Numbered from the stretch's first letter, positions 25,369-34,569 are shown. The stretch is DNA of 42,793 bases from Cyclobacterium xiamenense (GCF_009467825.1 NZ_WIOK01000039.1:1-42793), one strand, 5' to 3'. Made by a program: numbers and translations. Notes: generated from the letters alone by a model not told the origin.

Positions 25369-26034
25369 ATGTTTTATCACATTGGACAACCTAAGAACAT
25401 ATTGGACTTAAATCTGCCCCAACTGAAGCTACAAAGCGTCGAGCGAAAAGATGTTAAGATGGCACTAGTGGATGACGAGCCTTTCGAATATCTAGAGGAC
25501 TTAAAATTTCACGGATTTAATATCGCCTATTTTCCTGATGTAGAGGCAATTGAGTCCCTTTTGGCATATGAGGTAGTTCTGTGTGATATAAAGGGGGTAG
25601 GTAAAAAGTTTAAAAGTAAATATGAAGGCGCTCATGTAATGAGAGAGCTAAACCTAAAATATCCTTTTAAAACGATTTTCGCGTTTACTGGCTACAGCTA
25701 TGACCCTACATTTAATTCGTATTTGAGTGTTGTCGACAATGTACTCAAAAAGGACATTGATCAAGATGAATGGATCGAAGCTTTAGATTTGGCCATCAAA
25801 CTTTCAACCGATCCGATCAAAAGATGGTATAAAATTAGAGACTTTCTGCTTTCCAGGGATGTAACGTTATTCAATTTAACAAAACTTGAAAATGAGTATG
25901 TAAGAATTCTCCTGAACAAAGAAGACATTTCAAACTTCCCGAGTAATCGTGCAACTAAAGGAATGCCTCAGGACTTACGATCTGTTCTTCAATCATTTAC
26001 AGCCAGCTTGATCTTCAAACTTTTGATACCATGA
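25369..26034 (+). CDS. Receiver-domain protein (two-component response regulator-like)
   Basis: A 221-aa soluble protein. Residues 29-145 read as a response-regulator receiver with all key residues in place: acidic pair D35-D36 (VDDEPF), phospho-acceptor D73 (VVLCDIKGVG), T107 (IFAFTGYS) and K127 or K128 (NVLKKDID). The C-terminal 75 residues are helical and contain no DNA-binding or enzyme domain I recognise, so it may act by protein contact. The stop codon overlaps the next gene's ATG by four bases (ATGA), so it is translationally coupled to a histidine kinase. Its presence as cargo on an integrated element beside a restriction enzyme suggests a regulatory or defence role, which is inference. 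Confidence 0.7.
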   Translation: MFYHIGQPKNILDLNLPQLKLQSVERKDVKMALVDDEPFEYLEDLKFHGFNIAYFPDVEAIESLLAYEVVLCDIKGVGKKFKSKYEGAHVMRELNLKYPFKTIFAFTGYSYDPTFNSYLSVVDNVLKKDIDQDEWIEALDLAIKLSTDPIKRWYKIRDFLLSRDVTLFNLTKLENEYVRILLNKEDISNFPSNRATKGMPQDLRSVLQSFTASLIFKLLIP

Positions 26035-27158
26035 GAGAACTGAATTTTAGTCCTGTTCCATTTCTTGTCAGTCCAACACAGATTCCTAAATCAGGAATCG
26101 TTTTCGATTTACCAAGATTCTGCTCGAATGTATTCAATAAGAAGTGTCAGGACCATTATATCGACCTTGTTGCATCAAAAAAATTAGGAGCAGTGCAATG
26201 TCCTTACGGCTTTGCTTCTGAAAAGATAAATGTCAACAATAAGGATTTCATTCTGACAGCACTTAATGTTGAAAAAATATCGGAAAGAAAGAAACTTCAA
26301 AGAAACATCCATAAAAAGGATTTCTCGCCAAGATTAAGCAAGGAAAGTTATAAACGAATTAAGGAGGAGTTTGCGAATTTTATTCAGATGAACTCAGACC
26401 TAACCAATACATTAAAGAATTTTTCTGAAGCACAATTCGACCTTAATGAGAATAAAGAATTGTTAGATAACACCTTTCATGAGCTCAGAAAACTCAATCA
26501 ACAGTTGAAAAAACAAACTGAGACTCTAACCAAGGAAATCAACGCTTATAATCCGAACTATCAGCGAATAAAGTATCTAGGTCTAAATGTGTATTCTACA
26601 TCTAGATTGATTTCTTCAAGGCTCAATACGTATGATTTTATTCTGAATCCGGATTTGGCTCTATCTAATGTTAAAAAGCCAACTCCATTATTTAAGAGAT
26701 TTGAGAAAGTAATCCACTGTTTAAAAGTAGAATCAGAACACAGGGGGGTTAATCTTTACTTGAATGGCAATTCCTATAAAAGGATCAATGCTAATGAGGT
26801 AATCGAATTGCTACCCTTTCTCCTTATAGAAAATGCTCTTAAATATTCTCCAAAAAATGAAGCTGTGAATGTGAAATTTCTGGAATCTGAAGATCTCTTG
26901 CAAATAAGAATAAGAAATTGGGGTCCACGACCGGCAGATCAAGAAGTAAATTCTTTAACAGAGAGAGGTGTTCGAAGCTCAAACGCCGAAGATGTTGAAT
27001 CTGGTTCGGGTCTTGGTCTGTTCCTTTCAAATTTCATTTGCGAAATGCATGGTATTGAAATGGAAATAAAAATCGGCAATGAGAGAAAATATTTGAATAA
27101 TAAAGTGTACTCTGAATTTATTGTCGATTTAAGGTGTAAGGAACTAATTGACGAATAA
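26031..27158 (+). CDS. Soluble histidine kinase-like ATPase
   Basis: A 375-aa protein with no membrane segment. The C-terminal HATPase domain has the N-box LIENALKYSP (N268 region) and the G-box GSGLGLFLSNF (325-335). An upstream coiled-coil region (about 103-175) contains FHELRKLNQQL with H150 as a candidate phospho-histidine. Residues 20-90 form a separate N-terminal region with cysteines (FCSNVFNKKC, AVQCPYGFASEK), possibly a degenerate sensory domain. It is coupled to the receiver gene by a 4-base overlap, so the two should form a phosphorelay pair in the cytoplasm. I do not recognise the subfamily; the signal and output are unknown. A+T content looks higher than in the chromosomal genes. 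Confidence 0.75.
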   Translation: MRELNFSPVPFLVSPTQIPKSGIVFDLPRFCSNVFNKKCQDHYIDLVASKKLGAVQCPYGFASEKINVNNKDFILTALNVEKISERKKLQRNIHKKDFSPRLSKESYKRIKEEFANFIQMNSDLTNTLKNFSEAQFDLNENKELLDNTFHELRKLNQQLKKQTETLTKEINAYNPNYQRIKYLGLNVYSTSRLISSRLNTYDFILNPDLALSNVKKPTPLFKRFEKVIHCLKVESEHRGVNLYLNGNSYKRINANEVIELLPFLLIENALKYSPKNEAVNVKFLESEDLLQIRIRNWGPRPADQEVNSLTERGVRSSNAEDVESGSGLGLFLSNFICEMHGIEMEIKIGNERKYLNNKVYSEFIVDLRCKELIDE

Positions 27159-27312
27159 TAAACTCTCCACATCAAACACTGAAATGAATATGCGAACTGA
27201 GCCTTTTGAAAAATCAATGCGAACCAGAAACTTGGCTGCTTCTAGCAACTGGGGTGGCGCATACTCATTTTAGTTGGACGTTAGTATATATTTAAAAATC
27301 AAACTCTGACAT

Positions 27313-27648
27313 ATGCTCATTCCTAACTCCAACGACAATATTTACCCAAGCAACCAAGAAAATATAAGAGCTATCCTCGACTTTTATTTTCATCTCCCAG
27401 ATGGGGACATTGACTTCTTATTTTCTCAAAAGGAATTAAAGATAAATCAAATAGAATTTATAGCAAGACAGGTCTCAACAAATATGGAATTCTTTAAACT
27501 AAAAGTACCTTATGGACTTACAATTTCAAATCTAATGAGCTACGGAATTGATGCCTTAGCCAAATCGGATCCTAGTAGACATGGGAGTAAAAACCGTCAA
27601 GAAATTGCGAAAGAATTTAGAGAAATAGTTTCTAGAAACCAAAACTGA
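27313..27648 (+). CDS. Small hypothetical protein
   Basis: A 111-aa protein of unknown function. It opens LIPNSNDNIYPSNQENIRAI and ends in a basic helical stretch (SKNRQEIAKEFREIVSRNQN). There is no signal peptide or membrane helix and I recognise no domain. It lies 154 bases after the kinase gene on the same strand and could be its third partner, but the gap makes co-translation unlikely. A weak hairpin follows at 27681. It may be spurious, but composition and isolation favour a real small gene. Confidence 0.45.
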   Translation: MLIPNSNDNIYPSNQENIRAILDFYFHLPDGDIDFLFSQKELKINQIEFIARQVSTNMEFFKLKVPYGLTISNLMSYGIDALAKSDPSRHGSKNRQEIAKEFREIVSRNQN

Positions 27649-27680
27649 AAAAAAACGTGCTACAATCGAGCAGCCCGATC

Positions 27681-27700
27681 TGAGCCAAATGGCTCATTTT
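27681..27700 (+). terminator. Weak hairpin after the 111-aa gene
   Basis: TGAGCC (27681-27686) pairs with GGCTCA (27691-27696), followed by TTTT. Short stem; it may end the rightward transcript before the converging Type ISP operon. Confidence 0.35.
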
Positions 27701-27808
27701 CAATATCTAAAACTACAAATTGGACAGGACTCCTACCTGGCGATTCATTTGATTTTAGGTTGCAGTTCGAGGTCTTCGCTTTTACATTTAAAAGTCCAAT
27801 GCTGCATT

Positions 27809-27925
27809 CTACTTTTTCGACGGAGGCTTGGGGCGACTAACAGGCGGCGGTATGGTTCTTCCTTTCTGTTCTTCGCCTGGGGAGGCCGGTCGAGTAGTCG
27901 GTGTTGGATTATTTTTTTTAGCCAT
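27809..27925 (-). CDS. 38-aa proline-rich microprotein
   Basis: A 38-aa reading frame that starts at an ATG (27925-27923) and stops at TAG (27811-27809). It begins MAKKNNPTPTTRPASPG and ends PPPVSRPKPPSKK; about a quarter of the residues are prolines, with lysines at both ends. Its start overlaps the end of the upstream membrane protein gene (ATGGCTAA), so it should be translated by re-initiation. Position and composition suggest a partner of that membrane protein, for example a disordered cytoplasmic peptide. I know no function. Similar small proline-rich proteins occur beside 3-helix membrane proteins in Bacteroidota to my recollection. Confidence 0.55.
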   Translation of the reverse strand: MAKKNNPTPTTRPASPGEEQKGRTIPPPVSRPKPPSKK

Positions 27926-28355
27926 GATGGTACGCGTTTATTCCAGTAAAAGTTAAAATGCAAAGAATACCTAGCCCGAGCAAAATAATTGAACTGAAAT
28001 TCAATCGGGATATTATTTTGTTTCGGCTATCAATATTCTTTATCAAATTCAGCGTTGAGATATTTTCATCAATTTCCTGGACTGTTTTTTCATTGTACCG
28101 ACTTGAAAGGTAATGCGAAATCAAATTCAGAAATAGCGTAGTCGCCAGAAAAAACCAACCCAACAAAACTACCCAAACAAAAACCGATTGGTCTAATGGG
28201 CTCAATTTGTCAATAAAGGTCACGGTAATGGCCAATGCTCCGGAGGAAATGAAGGTAATATATTTTTCAAAATCGTCATCACTTCTGCTTTTCTGTTCCA
28301 AAACAGCTTGCCGGTGCAAATTTCGTTCTTGAGAATCTCTTTTGGATCGACGCAT
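27918..28355 (-). CDS. Three-helix membrane protein downstream of the Type ISP enzyme
   Basis: A 145-aa protein with a charged N-terminus (MRRSKRDSQERNLHRQ), then hydrophobic helices at about 32-48, 57-78 and 119-138. A polar segment with RYNEKTVQEIDENIS lies between helices 2 and 3. It starts 9 bases after the stop of the Type ISP gene and overlaps the 38-aa gene by 8 bases, so three genes form one leftward translational chain. I do not recognise the family. A membrane-bound accessory to a restriction system would be unusual; it could also be an independent defence or exclusion module that shares the promoter. Confidence 0.65.
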   Translation of the reverse strand: MRRSKRDSQERNLHRQAVLEQKSRSDDDFEKYITFISSGALAITVTFIDKLSPLDQSVFVWVVLLGWFFLATTLFLNLISHYLSSRYNEKTVQEIDENISTLNLIKNIDSRNKIISRLNFSSIILLGLGILCILTFTGINAYHHG

Positions 28356-28364
28356 TTGAATTGA

Positions 28365-31300
28365 TTACGCTTTAAACTCCATTTTCGGCAACCCCTCCAC
28401 AATCTCCACAGTCTTCACACTCACATTGATAATGCCGAGTAGTAGATCCAGAATGTAGCGTGGTTTACCGACTTCTTCTGCCCAATCATTGGGGTCGTTT
28501 TTGATGCCGCTGGCTTTGTCGATTTTTACCTGGTAGCGTTCCATGATCCATTCAATGGCGGATTTGCCGTTGACTACATATTCATAGGCTTTATCCGGTA
28601 TGTTGAAAACCACAATTTTGCTGTTGTAAATGATGGTATCCTTTTGGCCTTTCTTCGGAAATCGCATTTTTTCAACCCGGAAAAAGCCTGAGCCATCTCC
28701 CGAAACTTCTACACCTTCATAAGACGGTACATCTTCATAATTGATATGCAAGTCGGCCAATGCCCGGCCGGCTTTGCTGAACTTCCAAAAATCCCGAACG
28801 TCTTCTACCAGAGGAATGCGGGGTAGCATTTTCTTTAAATCATTGGCAAAGGCGGTGCGGTAGTCCGGGCTGTGTAATATTCCGTAGACATAGTAGAAAA
28901 TATCTTCTTTAACTACATTTTTTCCATATATCTTCTTTGCCCGCTCCAAGATAAAATCAGAAACCCCATCCCTGCGGATGTATTCGCTTTCTCCTGTGAC
29001 ATCAAACAGGCTCGGGCTGTTCTTTTGACGTTCTTCGTAGTAGTATAGGGGGAAGCATTGGGAATCACCATTAAAATGAAGGTTTGCAATTTGGTCAGTA
29101 ATTAAAACTGCTAATCCTTTTGTAGACCCAACACAAGAAACGCAAATAACTAGGTTCGATATATTTGGTGATGGAAAGAGCTTTACATTTTGATAAAGCA
29201 TGGCATTGAAGTCTCTATCGAAATACAGAAACTGCTTACAAAACGGTCGATAAGTGCTTTTATAAATTCTTTCTTTCTTGAATTGGATTTTCTTTCCTGC
29301 CTTAATTTGGTTGCGTAGACCTCTATCCCAGCTAATTTTGGTTTGTTCAGACTCAATGATGTCTTCTACAGTGATACTTGAATTAGCTGAATGTGCCTTT
29401 TGAAAATTCGTAAGTTGTGTATTATAATATTCAATTGAGCCATTCAAATTTATTGTAAGTTCTTTTTTCGAAAAGGAATAGCACCAAACATCTCTACTAG
29501 TATTTAAACCGAGAGAATGAAAAAGAAAGTACGACTTAGTATATGGATCAAATTTTTTATCAGCTGCGATTGGAATAAAAGTATCAAATACATCATTCCG
29601 CTGGTTCAGCCAATCGCCATGTTCATTAGGTTGCAAGGCTTTCCATTTCATTTCTGTATTCCCAACCGACTTGAATTTCTTCACAATCGCCAACTTTTGT
29701 TCCTGGCTTAGGTAGTCGCCAATATCATGGTAATGAATGGTTGCCTGATTATTATTGGCATTTGGTTTTTTCACCAAAAGCGTAATCGAAATAGGAGTTC
29801 GCGAACCGCCACCAAAAACGTTCCCCGCCTCTTTCTGCCTTAATTCTCCTTGAGTTCTTGCATTACCCCGAAGATTAAAAACCCAAATACTCGAAAATTC
29901 TGTTTCTAAGGCTTTACGGAAACCATCCATCCCATTGGCATCTAACCACCCTCCATTTGATACAAAACAAACAATACCCCCTTCTCTGGATAGCCTGTCT
30001 GAACTCCATCTAAATGCTTTGATATAAGCGTCATATAAAGCTTTTACAGACGTAGCGGCACTTCCTTTGGCATAGGTTTTCTCAATTCGTTTATCGAGTT
30101 CCTCGTATTTTAAATTCTTTGCAAAATCATTCTCAGATTTTTGCCCAACCGAATAAGGCGGATTACCCATAATCACCCGCAAAGGCGCTTTCTTTTGTCG
30201 GGCTACTCGTGCTGAGTTTTGCAGAAACATTTCGGAGAAAAGTTTTTGGCTTTCGTCTGTTTCACTCAATTGGAACGTATCAGTCAGTACTATGCCTTCA
30301 AAAGGTTCATATTGGCTCCCTTCGCCTTCGCTCAGGGTGCCAGCAAGTTGGTCGTGATAGGCATTTTCAATATTTACGGCAGCTATATAATAGGCCAGAA
30401 GCACAATTTCATTGGCATGCAGTTCGTGTTTGTATTTACGTGCAAGGTCTTTTCCATCTATTAATCCACTCTGAAGTAATCGGGTAATGAAGGTTCCCGT
30501 TCCGGTAAAGGGGTCGAGTATGTGAATGTTATCATCCGAAATGCTTCTGTCAAATTCCTTCTTCAATATGTCATTTACCGAGTGAATGATGAAATCTACC
30601 ACCTCCACAGGTGTATAAACAATACCCAACTGTTCCACCATTTTCGGGAAAGCTGTTTTAAAGAACTTGTCATACAATTCAATGATGATACGTTGTTTGC
30701 CTTCAGCATTGTCAATGCCCTCTGCTCGTTTACGTACCGAATTGTAAAATTTCTGCAGGGTTTCCGATTCTTCGGCTACCGATTTACCTTCCAAGGCTTC
30801 CAGCATGCCCTGCATAGCATTGGAAACGGCATTGCTTTTTACAAAGGAATACCCTTCAAACAAAGCTTCAAAAATTGGTTTGGTAATGATGTGCTGCGCC
30901 AACATGTCAATCGCCTGCAATTCAGAAATGCTGGGATTGATGTTTTTCTGCAAGCCAGCCAGAAAATTGTCAAATGCCTTGCGTTGGTCGGTTTTGGTTT
31001 CAATGAGGTGTTTGATACGTTCAATTTGCCGGTCGGCAATAATCGCCACATCCTTTGCCCATTGTTCCCAGTATCTACGATCTCCGACTTTCTGAACCAT
31101 GCGTGCAAATACCACCGATTGCAATTGTTCAAATTGTAAGGCCATTTGTCGGTTGATGTCTTTGGTAGTTTCATAAGCATCTGAATCTTCGTTCCAAGCT
31201 TGGGGGTTCCCGTCTTCATCAAATGAATATTCAGGCCGTCCAACCAGGATGTTGTTGGGCTTTTTCTTATTTAACTCAAGTTTGTTTACCGTAGCATTGA

Positions 31301-33248
31301 AGCGGTCATCATGTGCGCGAAGTGCATTCAGCACCGTCCAAACCACTTTGTAGCGTTCGTTGTCATCAAGTGCTTTGTCTGCTTCTACATCTGCAGGGAC
31401 AACCACTGGTATGACAATGTATCCGTATTTTTTCCCAGGAGCCCTGCGCATCACCCGACCAACCGACTGCACAACATCCACCTGGGAGTTTCTTGCAGAT
31501 AGGAACAATACAGAATCCAATCCTGGTACGTCTACCCCTTCACTGAGCACACGTACATTGGTAATGATGCGGCATTCATTGTCTTCGGTTTCTTCTTTTA
31601 GCCAGGCGAGCATTTGGTCGCGCTCCGGTGCAGCCATGGTGCCATCCATGTGTTTGGAGGCTACACTTACCATTTTTTCCTTTTTATCGGCAGGTAACGA
31701 ACCTAAATAGGCATCTGTGGCCGTGTTGTACGTAGCGGTGATTTTTTTAGAAGTGGCAATATTGGCGCAGAAAGCGACTGCACGTTTCATGGGTTCAGGA
31801 TCCGCTTCCCGGGTGCTGCCATCATCGCCCAAAAATTGTTTGCTAAGTGCATTGATGCAGCCTATCAGTTTGGATGCATCATCCGTGGTGATTTCTGTTT
31901 CCTTATCGGCAATCATGCGCTGTACAGCTGGAGGAACATCTTTATCATTCAGTGTCAGAATCAGGACCTTATAATCGGTCAGTAAATCCCTTTCTACAGC
32001 TTCACCAAACCCAATCCGATATATTTCTTCCCCATACAATGCCGGATCATCCATGGAGCATAAAATGGCTTCTGCCTGGGCTGCCTTGCTTTTGGTGTTG
32101 TCATCATACAGCCGAGGGGTAGCCGTCATGTATAAACGCTTTTTTGCCCTGATAAAATTGGCATCGTGTACCCTGGTAAATGCCGATTCATCTTCACCTG
32201 CCAAGGAAACACCAGTGGTTCTGTGGGCCTCATCACAAATGATGAGATCAAATTCAGGAAAGCCATTTTTAAGCAAGACCTGTTGGGCCCGGGCGATCAC
32301 TTCAATTGATTGGTAGGTTGAAAACACCACCGTCATTCCCGGCCGTTCATTTTTCTTGATCTGTTCAAACTGATGAAGAATAAAATCTGAATTTGTAGAT
32401 GCCGGAAAGGCCAGATCGACCACGCTAAAAGAATCTGTATCTTGGTTTTTGCTTTTTTGTTTGGTGATATCCGGATCTGAGCAGATGGCAATGGCATTGA
32501 TGGGTTCGTTGGCATCTGCACTCCATTCCCGAAGCGTTTGGCCCAGTAGGGCAATGGAAGGGACCAGGAAAAGTATCAACCCTTTTCCGTCGGTTTCATG
32601 TTCAGCTATGCGTAGTGAAGTGAATGTTTTACCGGTACCGCATGCCATAATAAGCTTTCCCCGATCTTGCTGCTGAAAATGTGCATGGGCTTTTTCCAGG
32701 GCTTCTGTCTGGTGGGGACGAAGCGATTTTTTAGGGGTGCGGGCCTGCTCTCCATGAACGCCATTTTCGAGTTGTTCCCAATCCACGGGAGAATCCACCA
32801 AATTGAACAGGTTGATCCGAGTGACCGGAGGGTTTTGGTTCTTAATGGCCTGTTCTGCATTTGTCCCCCAGTTATTGGTTGTCGAAATCCAAAGCCGGTG
32901 AGCAAACCGGGTTGTTTGAAATTGTTCATTCTTGAATTCCCGGCTGGAGGTAGACAGAAAACTGTCCACTGCAGGCTTGTTAATGGTTGAATTCTCCTGA
33001 AAGCATTTGCATTGTACTGCCCAGTAATCCCCCTCATGGGTGAGAGCTACTAAATCAATCCCCGTGTCCCCGCCACCTAAATCAAGCTTTCCCGGAAATT
33101 CATTCCATAACCAGACGTTTTTAAATTTATATGCATACTGCGGATCAGTTCGTAAATAAGCTTGCATCAACCGTTCGAAACGGGCTCCTTTGTCTTGTTC
33201 TGAAAAAGCAATTTTTCTGTATTTGTCCAGGATTTTTTGAAAACTCAT
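28365..33248 (-). CDS. Type ISP restriction-modification enzyme (single chain)
   Basis: A 1,627-aa protein with nuclease, translocase, methyltransferase and specificity parts in one chain, as in LlaGI and LlaBIII (about 1,580 aa). Residues 1-160: Mrr-like PD-(D/E)XK nuclease with D65 (DTGIDLVAL) and Q79-C-K81 (WAVQCKCF). About 170-620: SF2 helicase with ACGTGKT (202-208), DEAH (339-342), TATPRL (375-380) and QSVGRVMRRAPGKK (594-607). About 860-1250: N6-adenine methyltransferase with IVYTPVEVVDF, DPFTGTGTF (912-920) and NPPY (1029-1032). The rest is the target-recognition region. It methylates one strand of an asymmetric site and cleaves after translocating complexes meet. All catalytic motifs look intact. 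It heads a chain with two small genes. Confidence 0.93.
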   Translation of the reverse strand: MSFQKILDKYRKIAFSEQDKGARFERLMQAYLRTDPQYAYKFKNVWLWNEFPGKLDLGGGDTGIDLVALTHEGDYWAVQCKCFQENSTINKPAVDSFLSTSSREFKNEQFQTTRFAHRLWISTTNNWGTNAEQAIKNQNPPVTRINLFNLVDSPVDWEQLENGVHGEQARTPKKSLRPHQTEALEKAHAHFQQQDRGKLIMACGTGKTFTSLRIAEHETDGKGLILFLVPSIALLGQTLREWSADANEPINAIAICSDPDITKQKSKNQDTDSFSVVDLAFPASTNSDFILHQFEQIKKNERPGMTVVFSTYQSIEVIARAQQVLLKNGFPEFDLIICDEAHRTTGVSLAGEDESAFTRVHDANFIRAKKRLYMTATPRLYDDNTKSKAAQAEAILCSMDDPALYGEEIYRIGFGEAVERDLLTDYKVLILTLNDKDVPPAVQRMIADKETEITTDDASKLIGCINALSKQFLGDDGSTREADPEPMKRAVAFCANIATSKKITATYNTATDAYLGSLPADKKEKMVSVASKHMDGTMAAPERDQMLAWLKEETEDNECRIITNVRVLSEGVDVPGLDSVLFLSARNSQVDVVQSVGRVMRRAPGKKYGYIVIPVVVPADVEADKALDDNERYKVVWTVLNALRAHDDRFNATVNKLELNKKKPNNILVGRPEYSFDEDGNPQAWNEDSDAYETTKDINRQMALQFEQLQSVVFARMVQKVGDRRYWEQWAKDVAIIADRQIERIKHLIETKTDQRKAFDNFLAGLQKNINPSISELQAIDMLAQHIITKPIFEALFEGYSFVKSNAVSNAMQGMLEALEGKSVAEESETLQKFYNSVRKRAEGIDNAEGKQRIIIELYDKFFKTAFPKMVEQLGIVYTPVEVVDFIIHSVNDILKKEFDRSISDDNIHILDPFTGTGTFITRLLQSGLIDGKDLARKYKHELHANEIVLLAYYIAAVNIENAYHDQLAGTLSEGEGSQYEPFEGIVLTDTFQLSETDESQKLFSEMFLQNSARVARQKKAPLRVIMGNPPYSVGQKSENDFAKNLKYEELDKRIEKTYAKGSAATSVKALYDAYIKAFRWSSDRLSREGGIVCFVSNGGWLDANGMDGFRKALETEFSSIWVFNLRGNARTQGELRQKEAGNVFGGGSRTPISITLLVKKPNANNNQATIHYHDIGDYLSQEQKLAIVKKFKSVGNTEMKWKALQPNEHGDWLNQRNDVFDTFIPIAADKKFDPYTKSYFLFHSLGLNTSRDVWCYSFSKKELTINLNGSIEYYNTQLTNFQKAHSANSSITVEDIIESEQTKISWDRGLRNQIKAGKKIQFKKERIYKSTYRPFCKQFLYFDRDFNAMLYQNVKLFPSPNISNLVICVSCVGSTKGLAVLITDQIANLHFNGDSQCFPLYYYEERQKNSPSLFDVTGESEYIRRDGVSDFILERAKKIYGKNVVKEDIFYYVYGILHSPDYRTAFANDLKKMLPRIPLVEDVRDFWKFSKAGRALADLHINYEDVPSYEGVEVSGDGSGFFRVEKMRFPKKGQKDTIIYNSKIVVFNIPDKAYEYVVNGKSAIEWIMERYQVKIDKASGIKNDPNDWAEEVGKPRYILDLLLGIINVSVKTVEIVEGLPKMEFKA

Positions 33249-33400
33249 CGAATATAAAAAACGTTAGGGTTGCACGTTATTTTCCTTTCAAAGCAAAAAG
33301 GAAATTTAGGTTTTGATGCCAAGTCTAATTCAGGGTAATGATACAAAAAAAATGGGATAAATCGGAACGCTGCGGTACTACGCTTTTTTTACTGTAGGTT

Positions 33401-33823
33401 ATCAAAATCCTCAAACAGCAAGATGAGGGCTTCAAAGTCGTAGATATGCCCCAAAAGCATTGAATCAGCTCTGAAGTGATTTACAGGCTTCGAAATGAAT
33501 ACTCAGGCATGGTTTACCAAACGGCAGATCGAGTGGTCACCTATGTAGTGGAAAAAGCCTTAGCGAAACGGATCATGAAGCCGTTCAATACAATCTTTCG
33601 AGAAGATGTGCTTGACGCCTATCTAAATGGTCCGATTACGCTGACCCAACGAATAGCCGATACAAGAAAAGTTGATTACAACAATCTGCATCCCTCCAGT
33701 TGCCAGGATATAGGATCATCACGATTGTGCGGCATGGCGCTTCCAGAGGAAAACCTAACAAAACGGGTAGGCAAAAAGCTGCCCACAAAGCAGTCTAAGA
33801 GACCATTTCGATCGGCATGGTAA
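33401..33823 (+). pseudogene. Decayed IS3-family transposase remnant
   Basis: In one frame, 33401-33520 reads IKILKQQDEGFKVVDMPQKH, a stop (TGA), then ISSEVIYRLRNEYSGM. This is the helix-turn-helix start of an IS3-family OrfA. The following frame soon gives KPFNTIFREDVLDAYLNGP and RIADTRKVDYNNLHPSS, which match the end of OrfB (the FNGxFRxxxL ... YNxxRPHxSL region). The middle of the transposase, including the DDE core, is missing. So it is a fused, internally deleted and stop-interrupted remnant between the Type ISP gene and the next cargo gene. It is not functional. No terminal repeats were identified. Confidence 0.75.
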
Positions 33824-33885
33824 AATTCAAAACAAAGGACTACATTTACAATCTTTCAAAATTCCCGTGATTTACCAATAGATTA

Positions 33886-34569
33886 ATGACAAATTCAAAA
33901 AATGATATAAAAATATCAGCCCGGTTTGGTTTATTTCTATCTAATTCAAATCGATGGGTAGCTCTACTATTTATAATTTCATTGAATTTGCTTTTTCTTA
34001 ACCATTTTGCTCCAAAAATTATTATTTCTGATTTTTGGTTTAAATTGTGGATGATTTCAGAAAATATAATTTATTCCCTAATCGCAGCAAGTATTTTCTA
34101 TTTCTTTTTGGAGGTTTTACCAAAAGTTGAAGCTCAAAAAGAATTTTTCTTACACGCACATCTTATGCAGGAAAAATTGGTTGCCAATTTAATATTTTTG
34201 AAAGAAATACTTGATTCAGTCCCTGATAGTGATAATACTAAAAAAATCGAAGAAATAATTTACAATTCAGATGAAGAAATACCACATCCATTATTCCCGA
34301 TTGGTGATTCAAACATTCTTTGTATTATAAAAGGCATAAATAAAACAGCTAAATATGAAGCTAAGCTTCTTCAAAAATTATACGGACATCTGCCAAAGAA
34401 CATTACAGGGATTGCAATTGATGCGGTAATGGAAAGTATTGCCAAGAAATCGAAATTACCTACTAAAGGAGAAATATCAGAGATTAAGCTTGCAGTAGAT
34501 TTACATCTTACCGTTCTTGCCTCAATTGAAGCCCAGATCATACGTTACGTTAGTTTGACAAAAAAATAA
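33886..34569 (+). CDS. Membrane-anchored hypothetical protein
   Basis: A 227-aa protein with two N-terminal membrane helices (about 25-45 and 57-82; WVALLFIISLNLLFLNHF and IIYSLIAASIFYFFLEVLP) and a cytoplasmic domain of about 140 residues that is helical and charged. No enzyme motif is visible. It is strongly A+T-rich compared with the chromosome, like other cargo of the element. It is transcribed rightward, converging with the terminase small-subunit gene and adjacent to the IS remnant. A role in phage exclusion or membrane disturbance is possible from context only. Confidence 0.6.
   Translation: MTNSKNDIKISARFGLFLSNSNRWVALLFIISLNLLFLNHFAPKIIISDFWFKLWMISENIIYSLIAASIFYFFLEVLPKVEAQKEFFLHAHLMQEKLVANLIFLKEILDSVPDSDNTKKIEEIIYNSDEEIPHPLFPIGDSNILCIIKGINKTAKYEAKLLQKLYGHLPKNITGIAIDAVMESIAKKSKLPTKGEISEIKLAVDLHLTVLASIEAQIIRYVSLTKK

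Noticed and set aside
30522-31139. Rightward frame of 205 codons
   Set aside because: Antisense to the Type ISP gene, across its conserved coupler and methyltransferase region.
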